64,000 nucleotides of DNA from Desulfoplanes formicivorans (GCF_001748225.1 NZ_BDFE01000016.1:124001-188000); one strand, 5' to 3'; numbered from the stretch's first letter, positions 27,684 to 36,773 are shown. Numbers and translations are program-made. Notes: generated by a model from the sequence alone, not told the origin.

Positions 27684-28109
27684 TCATTTTACGGAAGCAG
27701 CCTCCCACGCCTCGTCAATCCGCTTTTCCACATAGGCCAAAAGGGTTTCTTCATACCCGTCAATATCAAAACAACAGGCGTCCTCGCCAAAAAGTCCTTC
27801 AGGAGCGTACTCGCCAAGCTCGTCAGGATCGTTGATCATATGGGCATAAAAACACACGGACAGCCATCGTTGGGTAGGATCGTCATCAATCACGTCGATC
27901 ATGACAAACAGGGGACGAGTGGACTGGTTGGCATGCTTGGCGCGCAAGGAATAGGTCACTCCGGGCCGGGCACTGAATTCCAGGTTACAGGTTGCACGTC
28001 CGCATACATAATCCCGAAGGCGCATGAAGGCCTTTTTGGGCCGAGCTTCGCTTTCCTGCCACTGAGCCAGAAACGCATCAACCTGAGTAAGTGCATCATT
28101 TGCAGCCAT
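27684..28109 (-). CDS. hypothetical protein, 141 residues
   Basis: I do not recognise the family. The protein is acidic and soluble (FVMIDVIDDDPTQRWLSVCFYAHMINDPDELGEYAPEG is one part, split here by description only), has several cysteines (for example CGRATC and ACCFD) and ends in a helical segment. ATG 28109 was chosen because AAGGAG precedes it at good spacing; the further 35 codons upstream lack protein character. It lies upstream of bioF on the same strand, with a gap of about 80 bases, but nothing in the sequence links it to biotin. Upstream is an approximately 200-base divergent spacer shared with the fusion gene at 28309. Confidence 0.7.
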   Translation of the reverse strand: MAANDALTQVDAFLAQWQESEARPKKAFMRLRDYVCGRATCNLEFSARPGVTYSLRAKHANQSTRPLFVMIDVIDDDPTQRWLSVCFYAHMINDPDELGEYAPEGLFGEDACCFDIDGYEETLLAYVEKRIDEAWEAASVK

Positions 28110-28308
28110 GAACAGCTCCTTTTGGGTAGAAGGGTTTGCCAATTTCCTTGTCGCTAGGACAGTTTCATGCCGCAGTGGATTTACACCTTCATGCTGACAA
28201 AGAAAAGTCCCCATGCAAAAAAACCGAAATCCACATCACCTATTGTCACACATGGCGAAACCAGCTAGCTTGGCATGAACAACTAAAAACCATTACCGGC
28301 TGTTCATC

Positions 28309-29799
28309 ATGCTTGTGTATCTCAAAATCCTTATTCTCCTCTGGCTCATCAATTTCGCCCCTCCCCTTGCCGCCTATTTTTTCGAGGACAAGGGCAATCT
28401 CCCTGTTGACAGAGGAAAAGCGTGGCTGGACGGAGAACCCCTTCTGGGCTCCCACAAGACCTTTCGGGGGCTTGGGGCAGGATTGGTCTTTGGCCTGTTT
28501 TTCGGATATGCGTTGGGGCTGACCCCATGGACGGGTGGGATTTGCGCCCTCTTGAGCATGCTGGGCGATCTGTGCTCGAGCTTTGTCAAACGACGGTTGA
28601 AAATCCCCAGCGGCAACGACCGTCCCGGACTGGATCAGGGGGTGGAAGGTTTCTTGCCCCTTGTGTACCTCAGGTACCACCTCGGTCTGCCGTGGGTGGA
28701 TCTCGTCTTGATGCTGGTCGTATTTTCCGGCGTGGCCTATGTGGGGTCGCGCATGTACAAGGCGTTTTTGCAATCCGCAACAAGCAGATACGCCGACTAC
28801 CCAAGGCCTCTCAATCCCCGGGTTCTGACCAAGGAGTTGGCGTCCTGCCACCTGCAGTCAAGGTTCTGGCGCAGCTGCATCCATTTTGAAGATGCCATCT
28901 ACTACCATCTGATCATTCAGACGGTGTTTAAGACCTTGGGACTCTACAATCGCGGCAAGGCCAATGCCCTGTGTTTTGAACGCAACGACATGGAAATCCA
29001 ACTGGACCATCTTCCCGCACCTTTTGACGAATTTCGCATCCTGTTCATGAGCGATCTCCATCTCGACGGTCTTCCCGGTCTTTCCGAACGTCTGGTCAGC
29101 CTGCTGCCCAAAATCAAAGTGGATTTGTGTCTTTTGGGCGGAGATTACCGCATGGCCACCCATGGCAGCTACCGCGATTCCCTGACCCGACTTGAAATGG
29201 TCATGGCCGCGATCAGGTCACGACACGGCATATGTGCCGTTCTTGGCAACCACGATTGCATCGAGATGACCGACGCCTTGATGGGCATGGGAGTCCAGGT
29301 GCTGGTCAATGATGCCCTGTGTATCAAAAAACAGGGAGAATACCTGTGGATCGCCGGGGCCGATGACCCCCATTACTACAAATGTCACAACATTGATCAA
29401 ACCTTTGAAGCCGTCCCCCGGGGGGATTGCACCATCTTCCTGGCCCATTCCCCGGAATTGTACCGGGAAGTCTGCTCCAGGGCCGATCTCTACCTGGCCG
29501 GTCATACCCATGGTGGCCAGATCCGGATTCCGCCCCTGGGCCCGGTGTTCACCCATTGCAAGGCTCCCCGGCGAGTGTGTTCCGGCCGATGGTTGGAAGA
29601 AAGCATGCAGGGGTATACCAGTAACGGGGTCGGTGTGTCGGGAGTTCCGGTCCGGTTCAATTGTCCCGGAGAAATCGTGGTCCTGACCCTGCGGTGTCCA
29701 CCCCAAACAAGAGAAACAGGGAAACCAGGCACGAATCAACGCCAAACAGACGCACGCCCGCCCCAGACACATGCAGACCAGGGTCACAAAATGCCATAG
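28309..29799 (+). CDS. fusion: CDP-archaeol-synthase-like membrane domain + calcineurin-like metallophosphoesterase
   Basis: Residues 1-150 form a membrane domain with helices near 4-22, 54-84 and 129-148. It holds the CTP-transferase hallmarks of the CarS/DUF46 group: PLLGSHKTFRG (45-53) and GDLCSSFVKRRLKIPSGNDRPGLDQ-like elements (86-110, key residues G86, D87, K94, R95, D109). Residues 240-470 form a metallophosphoesterase with SDLHLDG (D249, H251), GGD (277-279), GNHD (313-316), AHSPEL and GHTHGGQI, closest to the YkuE type. The last 30 residues are low complexity. A nucleotide-activated lipid that is made and then cleaved, or a membrane-tethered phosphoesterase, are both possible. No strong ribosome binding site precedes the ATG. 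Confidence 0.75.
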   Translation: MLVYLKILILLWLINFAPPLAAYFFEDKGNLPVDRGKAWLDGEPLLGSHKTFRGLGAGLVFGLFFGYALGLTPWTGGICALLSMLGDLCSSFVKRRLKIPSGNDRPGLDQGVEGFLPLVYLRYHLGLPWVDLVLMLVVFSGVAYVGSRMYKAFLQSATSRYADYPRPLNPRVLTKELASCHLQSRFWRSCIHFEDAIYYHLIIQTVFKTLGLYNRGKANALCFERNDMEIQLDHLPAPFDEFRILFMSDLHLDGLPGLSERLVSLLPKIKVDLCLLGGDYRMATHGSYRDSLTRLEMVMAAIRSRHGICAVLGNHDCIEMTDALMGMGVQVLVNDALCIKKQGEYLWIAGADDPHYYKCHNIDQTFEAVPRGDCTIFLAHSPELYREVCSRADLYLAGHTHGGQIRIPPLGPVFTHCKAPRRVCSGRWLEESMQGYTSNGVGVSGVPVRFNCPGEIVVLTLRCPPQTRETGKPGTNQRQTDARPPQTHADQGHKMP

Positions 29800-30011
29800 A
29801 AAAAACCAGGCAGTTCCGGGGTAATCCGGGATATGCAAGGGTTGTCGTGCCATGCGCGATTGGAGATCCCAAACGAAAACCATGCCGCCTGCTCGTCAGG
29901 GCGAACAGACATGACACCGTCCACCCTGCAATCCACCACCAGACGTAAGCGGTCATCCCACAAGGTCACGGCATGGGGCCCGCCGTCTTGAACCCGGTCC
30001 CCTGTTCCGGC

Positions 30012-30446
30012 CTATGCGTTCTTGCCCTCCAGGTACTTGCGAACCGCCTCGCGCAGGGTCTCGGCAGCAAGATAGGCACAATGCTCGTTTTCTTCGGGCA
30101 GGCCTCCCAGGGCTTCAAGCACGTCCTTGCCGTCAATCAGGCCGGCTTCTTCAACAGTTTTGCCTTCGGCATATTCACAGGCCACTTCCCCGCTCACCTG
30201 GCTCGAACCACATCCCGTGGTTTCAAAAAGGGCCTTCTTGACCATATCATCCTTGATCTCAAGGTACACGGTAAGCGTGTCCCCGCAACTGCCCTGAAGG
30301 GCGGCCCAGGAAGAAGGAGAATCCATCCGCTTGAGATGGACGGGATTGCGCCACCGTTTGTACACTTCTTCACCCATGTTCTCCAGGGTATCTTCAAAAA
30401 CACGATTTTGCAGATCGTCCAGAAAGGAATCCAGAGTGTTGCTCAT
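30012..30446 (-). CDS. IscU/NifU-type iron-sulfur cluster scaffold protein
   Basis: This 144-residue protein has the three cysteines of IscU-like scaffolds: Cys54 in GSCGDTL, Cys79 in TTGCGSS and Cys123 in EHCAYLAAETLREA. The region around Cys79 matches the TxGCG stretch that precedes the second ligand in the family. It would hold a nascent Fe-S cluster for transfer to apoproteins. The ATG at 30446 is preceded by AAGGAG; 43 codons upstream in the same frame are not part of it. It follows ppaC on the minus strand, separated by a strong terminator, so it has its own promoter. No cysteine desulfurase gene is adjacent. Confidence 0.82.
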   Translation of the reverse strand: MSNTLDSFLDDLQNRVFEDTLENMGEEVYKRWRNPVHLKRMDSPSSWAALQGSCGDTLTVYLEIKDDMVKKALFETTGCGSSQVSGEVACEYAEGKTVEEAGLIDGKDVLEALGGLPEENEHCAYLAAETLREAVRKYLEGKNA

Positions 30447-30548
30447 TGTTGCTCCTTGCATGGATAAAAGGTGAAAGCCCGGTTTAAAAGGAAAATCCAT
30501 GAGAGGCAATGGGTTTTTGCCGGACATCCAGACCAGGATCGGCCATAC

Positions 30549-30586
30549 AAAAAGGCCTGCTGCAAACATGTGCAACAGGCCCTTTC
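30549..30586 (-). terminator. Rho-independent terminator after ppaC
   Basis: On the minus strand GGGCCTGTTGCA and TGCAGCAGGCC form an 11-pair stem with one mismatch, followed by TTTTTG. It lies 26 bases beyond the ppaC stop and before the Fe-S scaffold gene. Confidence 0.85.
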
Positions 30587-30611
30587 TTGTTACAGCAGAG
30601 AGGATCGTATT

Positions 30612-31532
30612 CTAGGCAAAGGCTTTTTCAAAGTTGGGCACAACCTGTTTCTTGCGGCTCATGACGCCGTCAAGCCAGACTTTGCCGCCTTCAGGCTTGG
30701 CACCAAAGGCCTTTTCGACCACGGAGGGGTCGTCAGAAGCAATAAGCAGCTCGGTTCCTTCCTTCATGATGTCGGTGAGCATCAGGAATACGGAATGACG
30801 GTTGCCTTCTTCCTTGAGGGCCTGAATGTCCTTGGCCAGGTCTTCCTTGATGTCGGCGACCAGGGCGAGATCAACCAGTTCAAGCTGACCAATGCCGACC
30901 TTGTTGCCGTTCATGTCGAAATCCTTGTAGTCACGTTCCACCAGTTCACGCATGGGCGTACCCTTGATGGCGGACTTGACTTCAAACATCTTCATGCCCA
31001 GGGCCTGAAGATCGGATTCGCCAGCGATCTTGGCCAGTTCTTCAGCAGCCTTCTTGTCCTTGTCCGTGCAGGTGGCGGACTTGAAAATGACGGTGTCGCT
31101 CAGGATGGCACAGAGCATGAGCCCTGCGATGTTCTTGGGGATCTCCACGCCGTAGAAATCGTACATGGCCTTGATTACGGTACAGGAACAACCAACAGGC
31201 CAGATCCAGCATTCCAGAGGATTGGGGGTGGTCACGTCGCCAAGCTTGTGATGGTCAACAATACCGAGGAGTTCGGCTTCCTTGAGATCGTCGGGGCTCT
31301 GGGCCAGATCCGAATGGTCCACGAGCATCACTTTTTCGCCGGCAAAGGACGTCTTGACCTCGGGAACGGCAACACCGAACTTGTCCAGAATAAAGGCAGA
31401 TTCGGGATTGATTTTTCCCTGGGTGACGGCAACAGCTTCCACGCCAAGCTTGCTCTGCAGGTCGGCAAGGGCGATGGCACCACAAACGGTATCAGAATCG
31501 GGATTCTTGTGACCAAATACATACACTGCCAT
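30612..31532 (-). CDS. ppaC: manganese-dependent inorganic pyrophosphatase
   Basis: This family II pyrophosphatase of the DHH superfamily hydrolyses PPi, which in sulfate reducers pulls sulfate activation to APS forward. The metal-binding motifs are visible: GHKNPDSD (7-14), LVDHSD and IVDHHK, with a C-terminal DHHA2-like domain ending SRKKQVVP. The 306 residues from ATG 31532 match the family, and GAGGAGG precedes this ATG. The gene lies downstream of the PTS cluster on the same strand, after a gap of about 220 bases. Confidence 0.96.
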   Translation of the reverse strand: MAVYVFGHKNPDSDTVCGAIALADLQSKLGVEAVAVTQGKINPESAFILDKFGVAVPEVKTSFAGEKVMLVDHSDLAQSPDDLKEAELLGIVDHHKLGDVTTPNPLECWIWPVGCSCTVIKAMYDFYGVEIPKNIAGLMLCAILSDTVIFKSATCTDKDKKAAEELAKIAGESDLQALGMKMFEVKSAIKGTPMRELVERDYKDFDMNGNKVGIGQLELVDLALVADIKEDLAKDIQALKEEGNRHSVFLMLTDIMKEGTELLIASDDPSVVEKAFGAKPEGGKVWLDGVMSRKKQVVPNFEKAFA

Positions 31533-31755
31533 GATTAACCTCCTCAAATGAAAGAAAAGAATGTACTGCTTCAATAGGAATGGATTCCAATGCATGAAGA
31601 ACGCTTGTGCTAAATATCACAATACCTCACGGATGCCAAGTCCTTATTGGAGAAAAATTTCACAAATTTTGATCTGGTTCCACCTGCAGTCCTGTCCGAC
31701 AATCCCGGTCACCACCCTTGTCTGATCACGGACCGGACAGGTCCACCCTCATTGT

Positions 31756-32394
31756 TTACACAAAAAATCCCGACCACAAAACCAGCTCCACCAGACCAAT
31801 GCCTCCCAGCATGTACAAATGGGCATTGCGAAATCGCATGGCAATAACACCACCAAGGCTGGCTATGAGCCAGAGGATCGGCCATGACACCCAGGGCACA
31901 ATGTGCACATGTTCAAGAGCATAGCCCAACAACACGTGAAGCAGAGCAAGGATGCCCAGACAGGCCACAGCCTGGATCAGAAAGGTGTGCACGATCCCCT
32001 TGCGGATAAACTTCTCCGGGGCAAAGAGACTCGCATTGCCCCGGCGCGTCGCCACCACGAGAAGATTGAATTCCCTGTTCTGCCACATACGCTGCCTGGC
32101 TTCGAGCCAGGACATGAAAGACGCAAACGGGGTCGTGGCTACCAGCACCATGAAAATTTCACTGGGATGCTGCAGACCGAGCACGTGCACAAGGGTCAGG
32201 GAGGCAATGGTGGAGAAAAGAGAGGCGGGCGGGATGAAGGTGCCCACAGGAATGCAATCAAGCCAGAGAAGCTCGAAAAAAAAGGCCACGCCCAGACCGG
32301 TTGACCAGGAACCGGTCACCAGGGACCAGCAGGCACCCGCAACAAGGGGCCGGGACAGCAATTGAACACTTACGCAAAATCTGAACAGGGACAA
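31756..32394 (-). CDS. mannose/sorbose-family PTS EIIC-like membrane protein
   Basis: This hydrophobic protein (about 212 residues) has the EIIC-Man/Sor start SRPLVAG and the following ELLWLDCIPVGTFIPP, which corresponds to the family's E-x-VWLG-x-VPxG region. It follows genes for cognate EIIA and EIIB. It would be the membrane channel of a mannose-type phosphotransferase system. No EIID gene is visible, so transport may not be its only or real role. The start is uncertain: a TTG at 32394 is used, with AGGGAG rather far upstream. The frame stays open upstream, but with no usual start codon. Confidence 0.8.
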   Translation of the reverse strand: MSLFRFCVSVQLLSRPLVAGACWSLVTGSWSTGLGVAFFFELLWLDCIPVGTFIPPASLFSTIASLTLVHVLGLQHPSEIFMVLVATTPFASFMSWLEARQRMWQNREFNLLVVATRRGNASLFAPEKFIRKGIVHTFLIQAVACLGILALLHVLLGYALEHVHIVPWVSWPILWLIASLGGVIAMRFRNAHLYMLGGIGLVELVLWSGFFV

Positions 32395-32449
32395 AACGGC
32401 AAAAAAAAACTCCCTGCTCCAAGGACCATAACGATGTATGCGTGGGAAC

Positions 32450-32917
32450 CTACCATGCTGCTACCTGCACTGGTTTGGTGGGGACACACCTGAAATCAAG
32501 CTCGATTCCCTGTTTGGAAAAAAATTTCAGGCAGGTAATATCTTCGGCCCCCAGGGCAACATGATCACAAATCTGTTTTTTCCCTGGACCATAATGGAGA
32601 TTGCCTATGTTCAATTGGGAAAAGGTTACGCCGTGATTATAGGCGATTTTGGCGTCATTGCAGGTGGAAAAAAGGAGCAGAATGGATGCATTGTGCCGGA
32701 GCTGACGGGCCTGGGCAATGGCCTTGTCGGCCTTGACCACCTTGGAAAAAACAAGGGAGATATCCTGAGGAATGGCCAGATGCATGATTTCTTGACGGAT
32801 CATGTCGTCGGCCAGTTCATCGTTGATAACGATAATGGTTCGCGCCTTGGTGTAGGGGAGCCAGGTCTCGATGACCTGTCCGTGCACGAGTCGATTATCT
32901 ATCCTCACCCAGAGCAT
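32450..32917 (-). CDS. mannose-family PTS EIIB protein
   Basis: EIIB passes phosphate from EIIA to sugar. The N-terminus MLWVRIDNRLVHGQV is the classic EIIB-Man start, with phospho-acceptor His12, and the 155-residue length is normal. Its ATG abuts the stop codon of the EIIA gene (TAAATG), showing tight coupling. In this gene order the PTS proteins lie beside rapZ, ptsN, hpf and rpoN, which hints at a regulatory rather than purely nutritional function. Confidence 0.93.
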   Translation of the reverse strand: MLWVRIDNRLVHGQVIETWLPYTKARTIIVINDELADDMIRQEIMHLAIPQDISLVFSKVVKADKAIAQARQLRHNASILLLFSTCNDAKIAYNHGVTFSQLNIGNLHYGPGKKQICDHVALGAEDITCLKFFSKQGIELDFRCVPTKPVQVAAW

Positions 32918-33325
32918 TTATCCCTCCACCCTCCTTCGCAAGACTTCACCGGCCACAAGAATTCCCTGTTTACCGGCCGACTTGGCTTCAGAGGCAAGCT
33001 TGTGCAGCTCAAGATCTCTATGGGCCAGGACCTTGAGCAAAAGAGGAAGATTGACCCCGGTAACGACCTCCAGTTTTCCGGCCACAAGAAGCGAAAGGCT
33101 GATGTTACTCGGCGTCCCACCAAACATGTCCGTCAGAACCAAAACACCGCGGCCCTGGTCACAGGCCTTGGCCGCATCCTTAACTTCGGCGAGAATGGCG
33201 TCCATGCCTTTTGAAATATCAATGCCCACACACTGACAATACGGCGTTTCTCCCACAATGGTCCTTGCCGTTTCAAGGAGAACATCGCCCAGTACACCAT
33301 GGGTTACCAATACGATACCAATCAT
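32918..33325 (-). CDS. mannose-family PTS EIIA protein
   Basis: EIIA-Man domain protein of 135 residues. IVLVTHG gives the phosphorylated His9, and LTDMFGGTPSN is the conserved loop around the active site. It receives phosphate from HPr, whose gene is not in this window, and passes it to the EIIB encoded next. It starts 17 bases after the rapZ stop and ends exactly at the EIIB start, so it belongs to the long hpf-to-EIIC transcript. Confidence 0.94.
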   Translation of the reverse strand: MIGIVLVTHGVLGDVLLETARTIVGETPYCQCVGIDISKGMDAILAEVKDAAKACDQGRGVLVLTDMFGGTPSNISLSLLVAGKLEVVTGVNLPLLLKVLAHRDLELHKLASEAKSAGKQGILVAGEVLRRRVEG

Positions 33326-33342
33326 TCAAGCATACTCCCCGA

Positions 33343-34224
33343 CTAGCCTAATTCAAGATGACGGTGTTCCAGGGAAACGACAAACCCTTTTTGACGAAGA
33401 ATGGTGAACATTTTCTCTGTCACAGCCACGGATCGATGACGCCCGCCCGTACAGCCAAAACCAATGGTCAAACGGTAGCGCCCTTCCTTGGCATATAAGG
33501 GCAACAGGAAAAGGAGAAACCCCTGGAGTTTTTCAAAGAACTCCCGGGCAACGTCCTGGGCAAAAACATACTTGGCCACGGCCTCATCCTTGCCGGAAAA
33601 GGGCCGTAATTTTTCATCAAAATACGGATTGGGCAAAAACCTCAAATCCAGCACGATATCTGCTTCCGCCGGCACACCGTATTTGAATCCAAAGGAAATG
33701 AGATGAACCCGTAAACCCGAGGCGCTCTCCCTGGAAACGGTCCAATGTTCCTGGATGATTCGGCGCAGATCATGGACCGAATACGCAGATGTGTCCACTA
33801 CAAGATCGGCCTGTTCCCGAATGGGAGCCAGGATTTCCCGTTCCATGGCCACGGCCTGCTCCAGGCCGGCCACGCGGTTTTCAAGGGGATGGGGACGTCG
33901 GGTTGTGGCGTAACGACGCAGCAGAACATTGGTTGCGGCTTCAATAAAAAGAATCCTGGGAACGACCCCCAGCTTGTCCAGTTCTTCCCGGGCAAGAAGC
34001 CACTGGTCCATGAAATCCAGTTGCCGCAGGTCCATACCCAAGGCAATCCCCCTGTATTTGCTGTTTTTTTCTTGAGCAAACAGAGTGACCAGGGCGGTAA
34101 GGATGCTTGCCGGAAGACCATCGACACAAAAAAAACCGAGATCTTCAAACACGTTGAGAGCGGTACTTTTGCCTGCCCCGGACAAACCGGTCAAAATGAC
34201 AACAGGGGGTGTGATCGAACTCAC
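33343..34224 (-). CDS. rapZ: RNase adapter/nucleotide-binding protein RapZ (YvcJ family)
   Basis: The protein has a P-loop GLSGAGKST at residues 13-21, a central kinase-like region and the family-specific C-terminal GFGCTGGRHRSVAVTEKM. Its 293 residues are typical. In E. coli RapZ directs decay of the small RNA GlmZ and so controls glucosamine-6-phosphate synthesis; whether that holds here is not known. It sits 3 bases after ptsN and 17 before EIIA, the familiar rpoN-hpf-ptsN-rapZ arrangement. Confidence 0.95.
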   Translation of the reverse strand: MSSITPPVVILTGLSGAGKSTALNVFEDLGFFCVDGLPASILTALVTLFAQEKNSKYRGIALGMDLRQLDFMDQWLLAREELDKLGVVPRILFIEAATNVLLRRYATTRRPHPLENRVAGLEQAVAMEREILAPIREQADLVVDTSAYSVHDLRRIIQEHWTVSRESASGLRVHLISFGFKYGVPAEADIVLDLRFLPNPYFDEKLRPFSGKDEAVAKYVFAQDVAREFFEKLQGFLLFLLPLYAKEGRYRLTIGFGCTGGRHRSVAVTEKMFTILRQKGFVVSLEHRHLELG

Positions 34225-34227
34225 AGG

Positions 34228-34677
34228 CTACGCCTCCTTGAGGAGGTTGCACAAGGCCATCTTGTCAGACGCATTGAGAAATGCCTGCCGAAAGGAAACA
34301 TCTTGAAGGAGTCGGGAAATATGGGCCAAGATCCGCAAATGCATTCCTGCCACATGTTCCGGTGCCAGCACCAGAAAAAAGATACGGCAGGGCTTGTGGT
34401 CCAGCGCGTTGAAATCCAGTCCTTCGAGGCTGCGACCAACAACAAGCCCGACCTCCTGGATCCCCTCCATCTTGCCATGAGGGATGGCAATGCCGTCACC
34501 TATCCCCGTTGTCCCGAGCTTTTCCCTGTCCAGAAGAACCGAAAGTATCTTTTCCTGATCAAGTTCGGGCCACCTTGCCTTGAGGGGTTCAATAAGTTCG
34601 GCCAGGACCTCCTCCTTGGTCCTGGCCTGCAAGTCAGCGATTACACATGCATCATCGAGAAAATCAGCAAGTTTCAT
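34228..34677 (-). CDS. ptsN: nitrogen PTS regulatory protein EIIA-Ntr
   Basis: This 149-residue EIIA of the fructose/nitrogen class has the phosphorylated His67 in IAIPHGKM and the LVLAPEHVAGMHLRILAHISRLL helix typical of PtsN. It has no sugar-specific partner domains and acts as a phosphorylation-dependent regulator. It is packed between hpf (3 bases) and rapZ (3 bases) and is surely co-transcribed with them downstream of rpoN. Confidence 0.95.
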   Translation of the reverse strand: MKLADFLDDACVIADLQARTKEEVLAELIEPLKARWPELDQEKILSVLLDREKLGTTGIGDGIAIPHGKMEGIQEVGLVVGRSLEGLDFNALDHKPCRIFFLVLAPEHVAGMHLRILAHISRLLQDVSFRQAFLNASDKMALCNLLKEA

Positions 34678-34680
34678 GTA

Positions 34681-35223
34681 TCAAATCCCAGGATCAATAA
34701 GACCGAAATCTCCGTTTTTGCGGTGATAGATCACATTGACCCGTTCTGTTTCAGCATTGAGAAAAACCAAAAAATCATCTTCGAGGCTGTCCAGCTGCAT
34801 GGCCGCTTCATCCACGCCCATGGGCTTGGGAGAAAAACGGTCCGAGCGGACAATAGTCGGGGTTTGCCCCTTGAGTTCCGTTTCATCGGAAAAACTGATG
34901 ACATCAAATCTGCCGGTTGCCCCCTTTTTCCTGACCTTCTTGCCCTTGTCGCGTACACGGCGCACCTGGGCCTCGAGCTTGTCAAGGAGCAGGTCCACCG
35001 TGGAGTACATGTCTTCGCTCTGCTCGTTGGCCGACAATCGGAGGTTGTCACCGGTGAGGACCACATCTGCCCGATGACGAAACTTTTCCACTTCAAGATT
35101 GACCTGGAGATCAGCGTTATCCGGATTGGGGACATACTTGGCAATCTTGCCAAAACGACCCTTGGCATACTCGCGCAGATGATCTGAAGGCTCGAAGTTC
35201 TTGAAGTTGAAGTTCATATTCAT
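34681..35223 (-). CDS. hpf: ribosome hibernation promoting factor, long form
   Basis: The N-terminal S30AE/YfiA domain (MNMNFNFKNFEPSD, then a KFRHRADVVLTGDN region) is followed by a charged linker and a C-terminal dimerisation domain (FSPKPMGVDEAAMQLDSLEDDFLVFLNAET). This makes it the long form that joins 70S ribosomes into 100S dimers. ATG 35223 (180 residues) has GGAGG at ideal spacing; the 22 codons upstream are not coding. It starts about 100 bases after rpoN. Confidence 0.95.
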   Translation of the reverse strand: MNMNFNFKNFEPSDHLREYAKGRFGKIAKYVPNPDNADLQVNLEVEKFRHRADVVLTGDNLRLSANEQSEDMYSTVDLLLDKLEAQVRRVRDKGKKVRKKGATGRFDVISFSDETELKGQTPTIVRSDRFSPKPMGVDEAAMQLDSLEDDFLVFLNAETERVNVIYHRKNGDFGLIDPGI

Positions 35224-35327
35224 AGAATACCTCCTGGATAAAGGTGGGTACACGACAACACATGTATGCCGTCCCAAACACGGCTCCAAGAAAGTTTCCT
35301 TGTACTCCGGAAAAAGCCCTGGGAGAA

Positions 35328-36773
35328 TCAGAAAAATTTTTTGCGCCTGGAAGACGATTCAATATTCAGGGCCGAACGGTACTTGGCCACGGTCCTGCGC
35401 GCAATATTCACCTCAAGAATGTCCTTGAGCATTTTGGAAATTTTTTCGTCGCTGTACGGCTTTTTGGGATCTTCTCCTTCAATGATCTTCTTGATGGCCA
35501 CCTTGACACTTTCCGAACCCACCTGGGTCCCGTCGTCCAGATCCAATGCGCTGTTGAAAAAATATTTGAGTTCAAAAATACCGTGAGGTGTTGCCAGGTA
35601 CTTGTTGGTGGTGATCCGGCTGACCGTTGACTCGTGCATGTCAATATCAGCAGCCACATCCTTGAGGATAAGGGGTTTGAGGCGTGTGGGTCCGTAATCG
35701 AAAAAATCATGCTGAAACTTGACGATACTTTCCACCACCTTGAACAGGGTCCGCTGACGCTGCTGCAGACTCTTCATCAACCACTGGGCAGCACGCATTT
35801 TTTCATGAAGATAGGATGAGTCTTCCTTGCTTGTCCGCCCCTGCATGGTCTCCATGTAAAAGGGGTTGAGCTGCAATTTGGGCAAACCATCGTCATTGAG
35901 GACAATGATATAATCATCGTCATACTTGTACACGTAGGCATCAGGGCTGACATAAACCGAGGTGGAAGATCCGTAACTGGCACCGGGCAGGGGATCCAGG
36001 GCGGTAATGACGTCAAGATATTCCTTGAGATCGTCCTTGGCGAGCTTGAACTTGCGCAAAAGGGGCTTGTACCGGCGTTGCTCAATGTCTTCCAGATGAT
36101 CCTCGATAAGGGACCTGAGGATGGGATCATGGTCGTCAACAGCATCAAGCTGGATGAGCAAACACTCCTTGGCCGTGCGGGCAGCAATGCCAACGGGGTC
36201 AAAATGCTGGACAACCCCAAGCACCCGCTCCACGGTTTCTTCCGATACCCCAAGCTGTTGGGCAAGGTCTTCCACACTGGCGGCCAGATATCCGGAAGAG
36301 GTGAGGCTGCCAATGATCATCTCACCAATGCGACAATCTTCTTCGTCTATATCGGAAAGATGGAGCTGCCAGAGCAGATGACCCTCAAGGGAGGGCTTGG
36401 CCGAAACGCGGCCTTCATAGGAACTGATCTCTTCCAGGGACTCACTTTCATACCCCTGAACCTGTCGGGTGGTACTGGAAAAATCTCCCAGATAATCTTC
36501 CCATTCGGCATTCTTGAGGAAATCTTTTTCCTCAGTTGCCAATTCCTTCTTGTCATCCTGTCCTTTGGTCTCGGCCTCCTGATTGCTCTCCTGCTCGGAC
36601 TTGTTTTCGCCCTGACCTTGTTCGTCGAGCATGGGATTTTCCAGCAGTTCTTCCTGAATCACGTCCAGCAGCTCTACCCGCGATAGCTGTAAAAGCTTGA
36701 TCGCCTGCTGCAATTGAGGGGTCATGACCAGCTGCTGAGTGAGCTTGAGATTTTGTCGTAATTCCAGAGCCAT
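35328..36773 (-). CDS. rpoN: RNA polymerase sigma-54 factor
   Basis: All three regions are visible: the glutamine- and leucine-rich N-terminus (QQLVMTPQLQQAIKLLQLSR), a long acidic region II (about residues 55-110), and the C-terminal helix-turn-helix with the RpoN box ARRTVAKYR shortly before the end. The length is 481 residues. It recruits polymerase to -24/-12 promoters that need enhancer-binding activators. It follows lptB after about 160 bases and precedes hpf, the common proteobacterial order. Confidence 0.97.
   Translation of the reverse strand: MALELRQNLKLTQQLVMTPQLQQAIKLLQLSRVELLDVIQEELLENPMLDEQGQGENKSEQESNQEAETKGQDDKKELATEEKDFLKNAEWEDYLGDFSSTTRQVQGYESESLEEISSYEGRVSAKPSLEGHLLWQLHLSDIDEEDCRIGEMIIGSLTSSGYLAASVEDLAQQLGVSEETVERVLGVVQHFDPVGIAARTAKECLLIQLDAVDDHDPILRSLIEDHLEDIEQRRYKPLLRKFKLAKDDLKEYLDVITALDPLPGASYGSSTSVYVSPDAYVYKYDDDYIIVLNDDGLPKLQLNPFYMETMQGRTSKEDSSYLHEKMRAAQWLMKSLQQRQRTLFKVVESIVKFQHDFFDYGPTRLKPLILKDVAADIDMHESTVSRITTNKYLATPHGIFELKYFFNSALDLDDGTQVGSESVKVAIKKIIEGEDPKKPYSDEKISKMLKDILEVNIARRTVAKYRSALNIESSSRRKKFF

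Noticed and set aside
29800-30011. Short frames on both strands between the fusion gene and the Fe-S scaffold gene
   Set aside because: They overlap each other or the fusion gene, none has a ribosome binding site, and no hairpin terminator or promoter stood out. I see nothing firm in this spacer.
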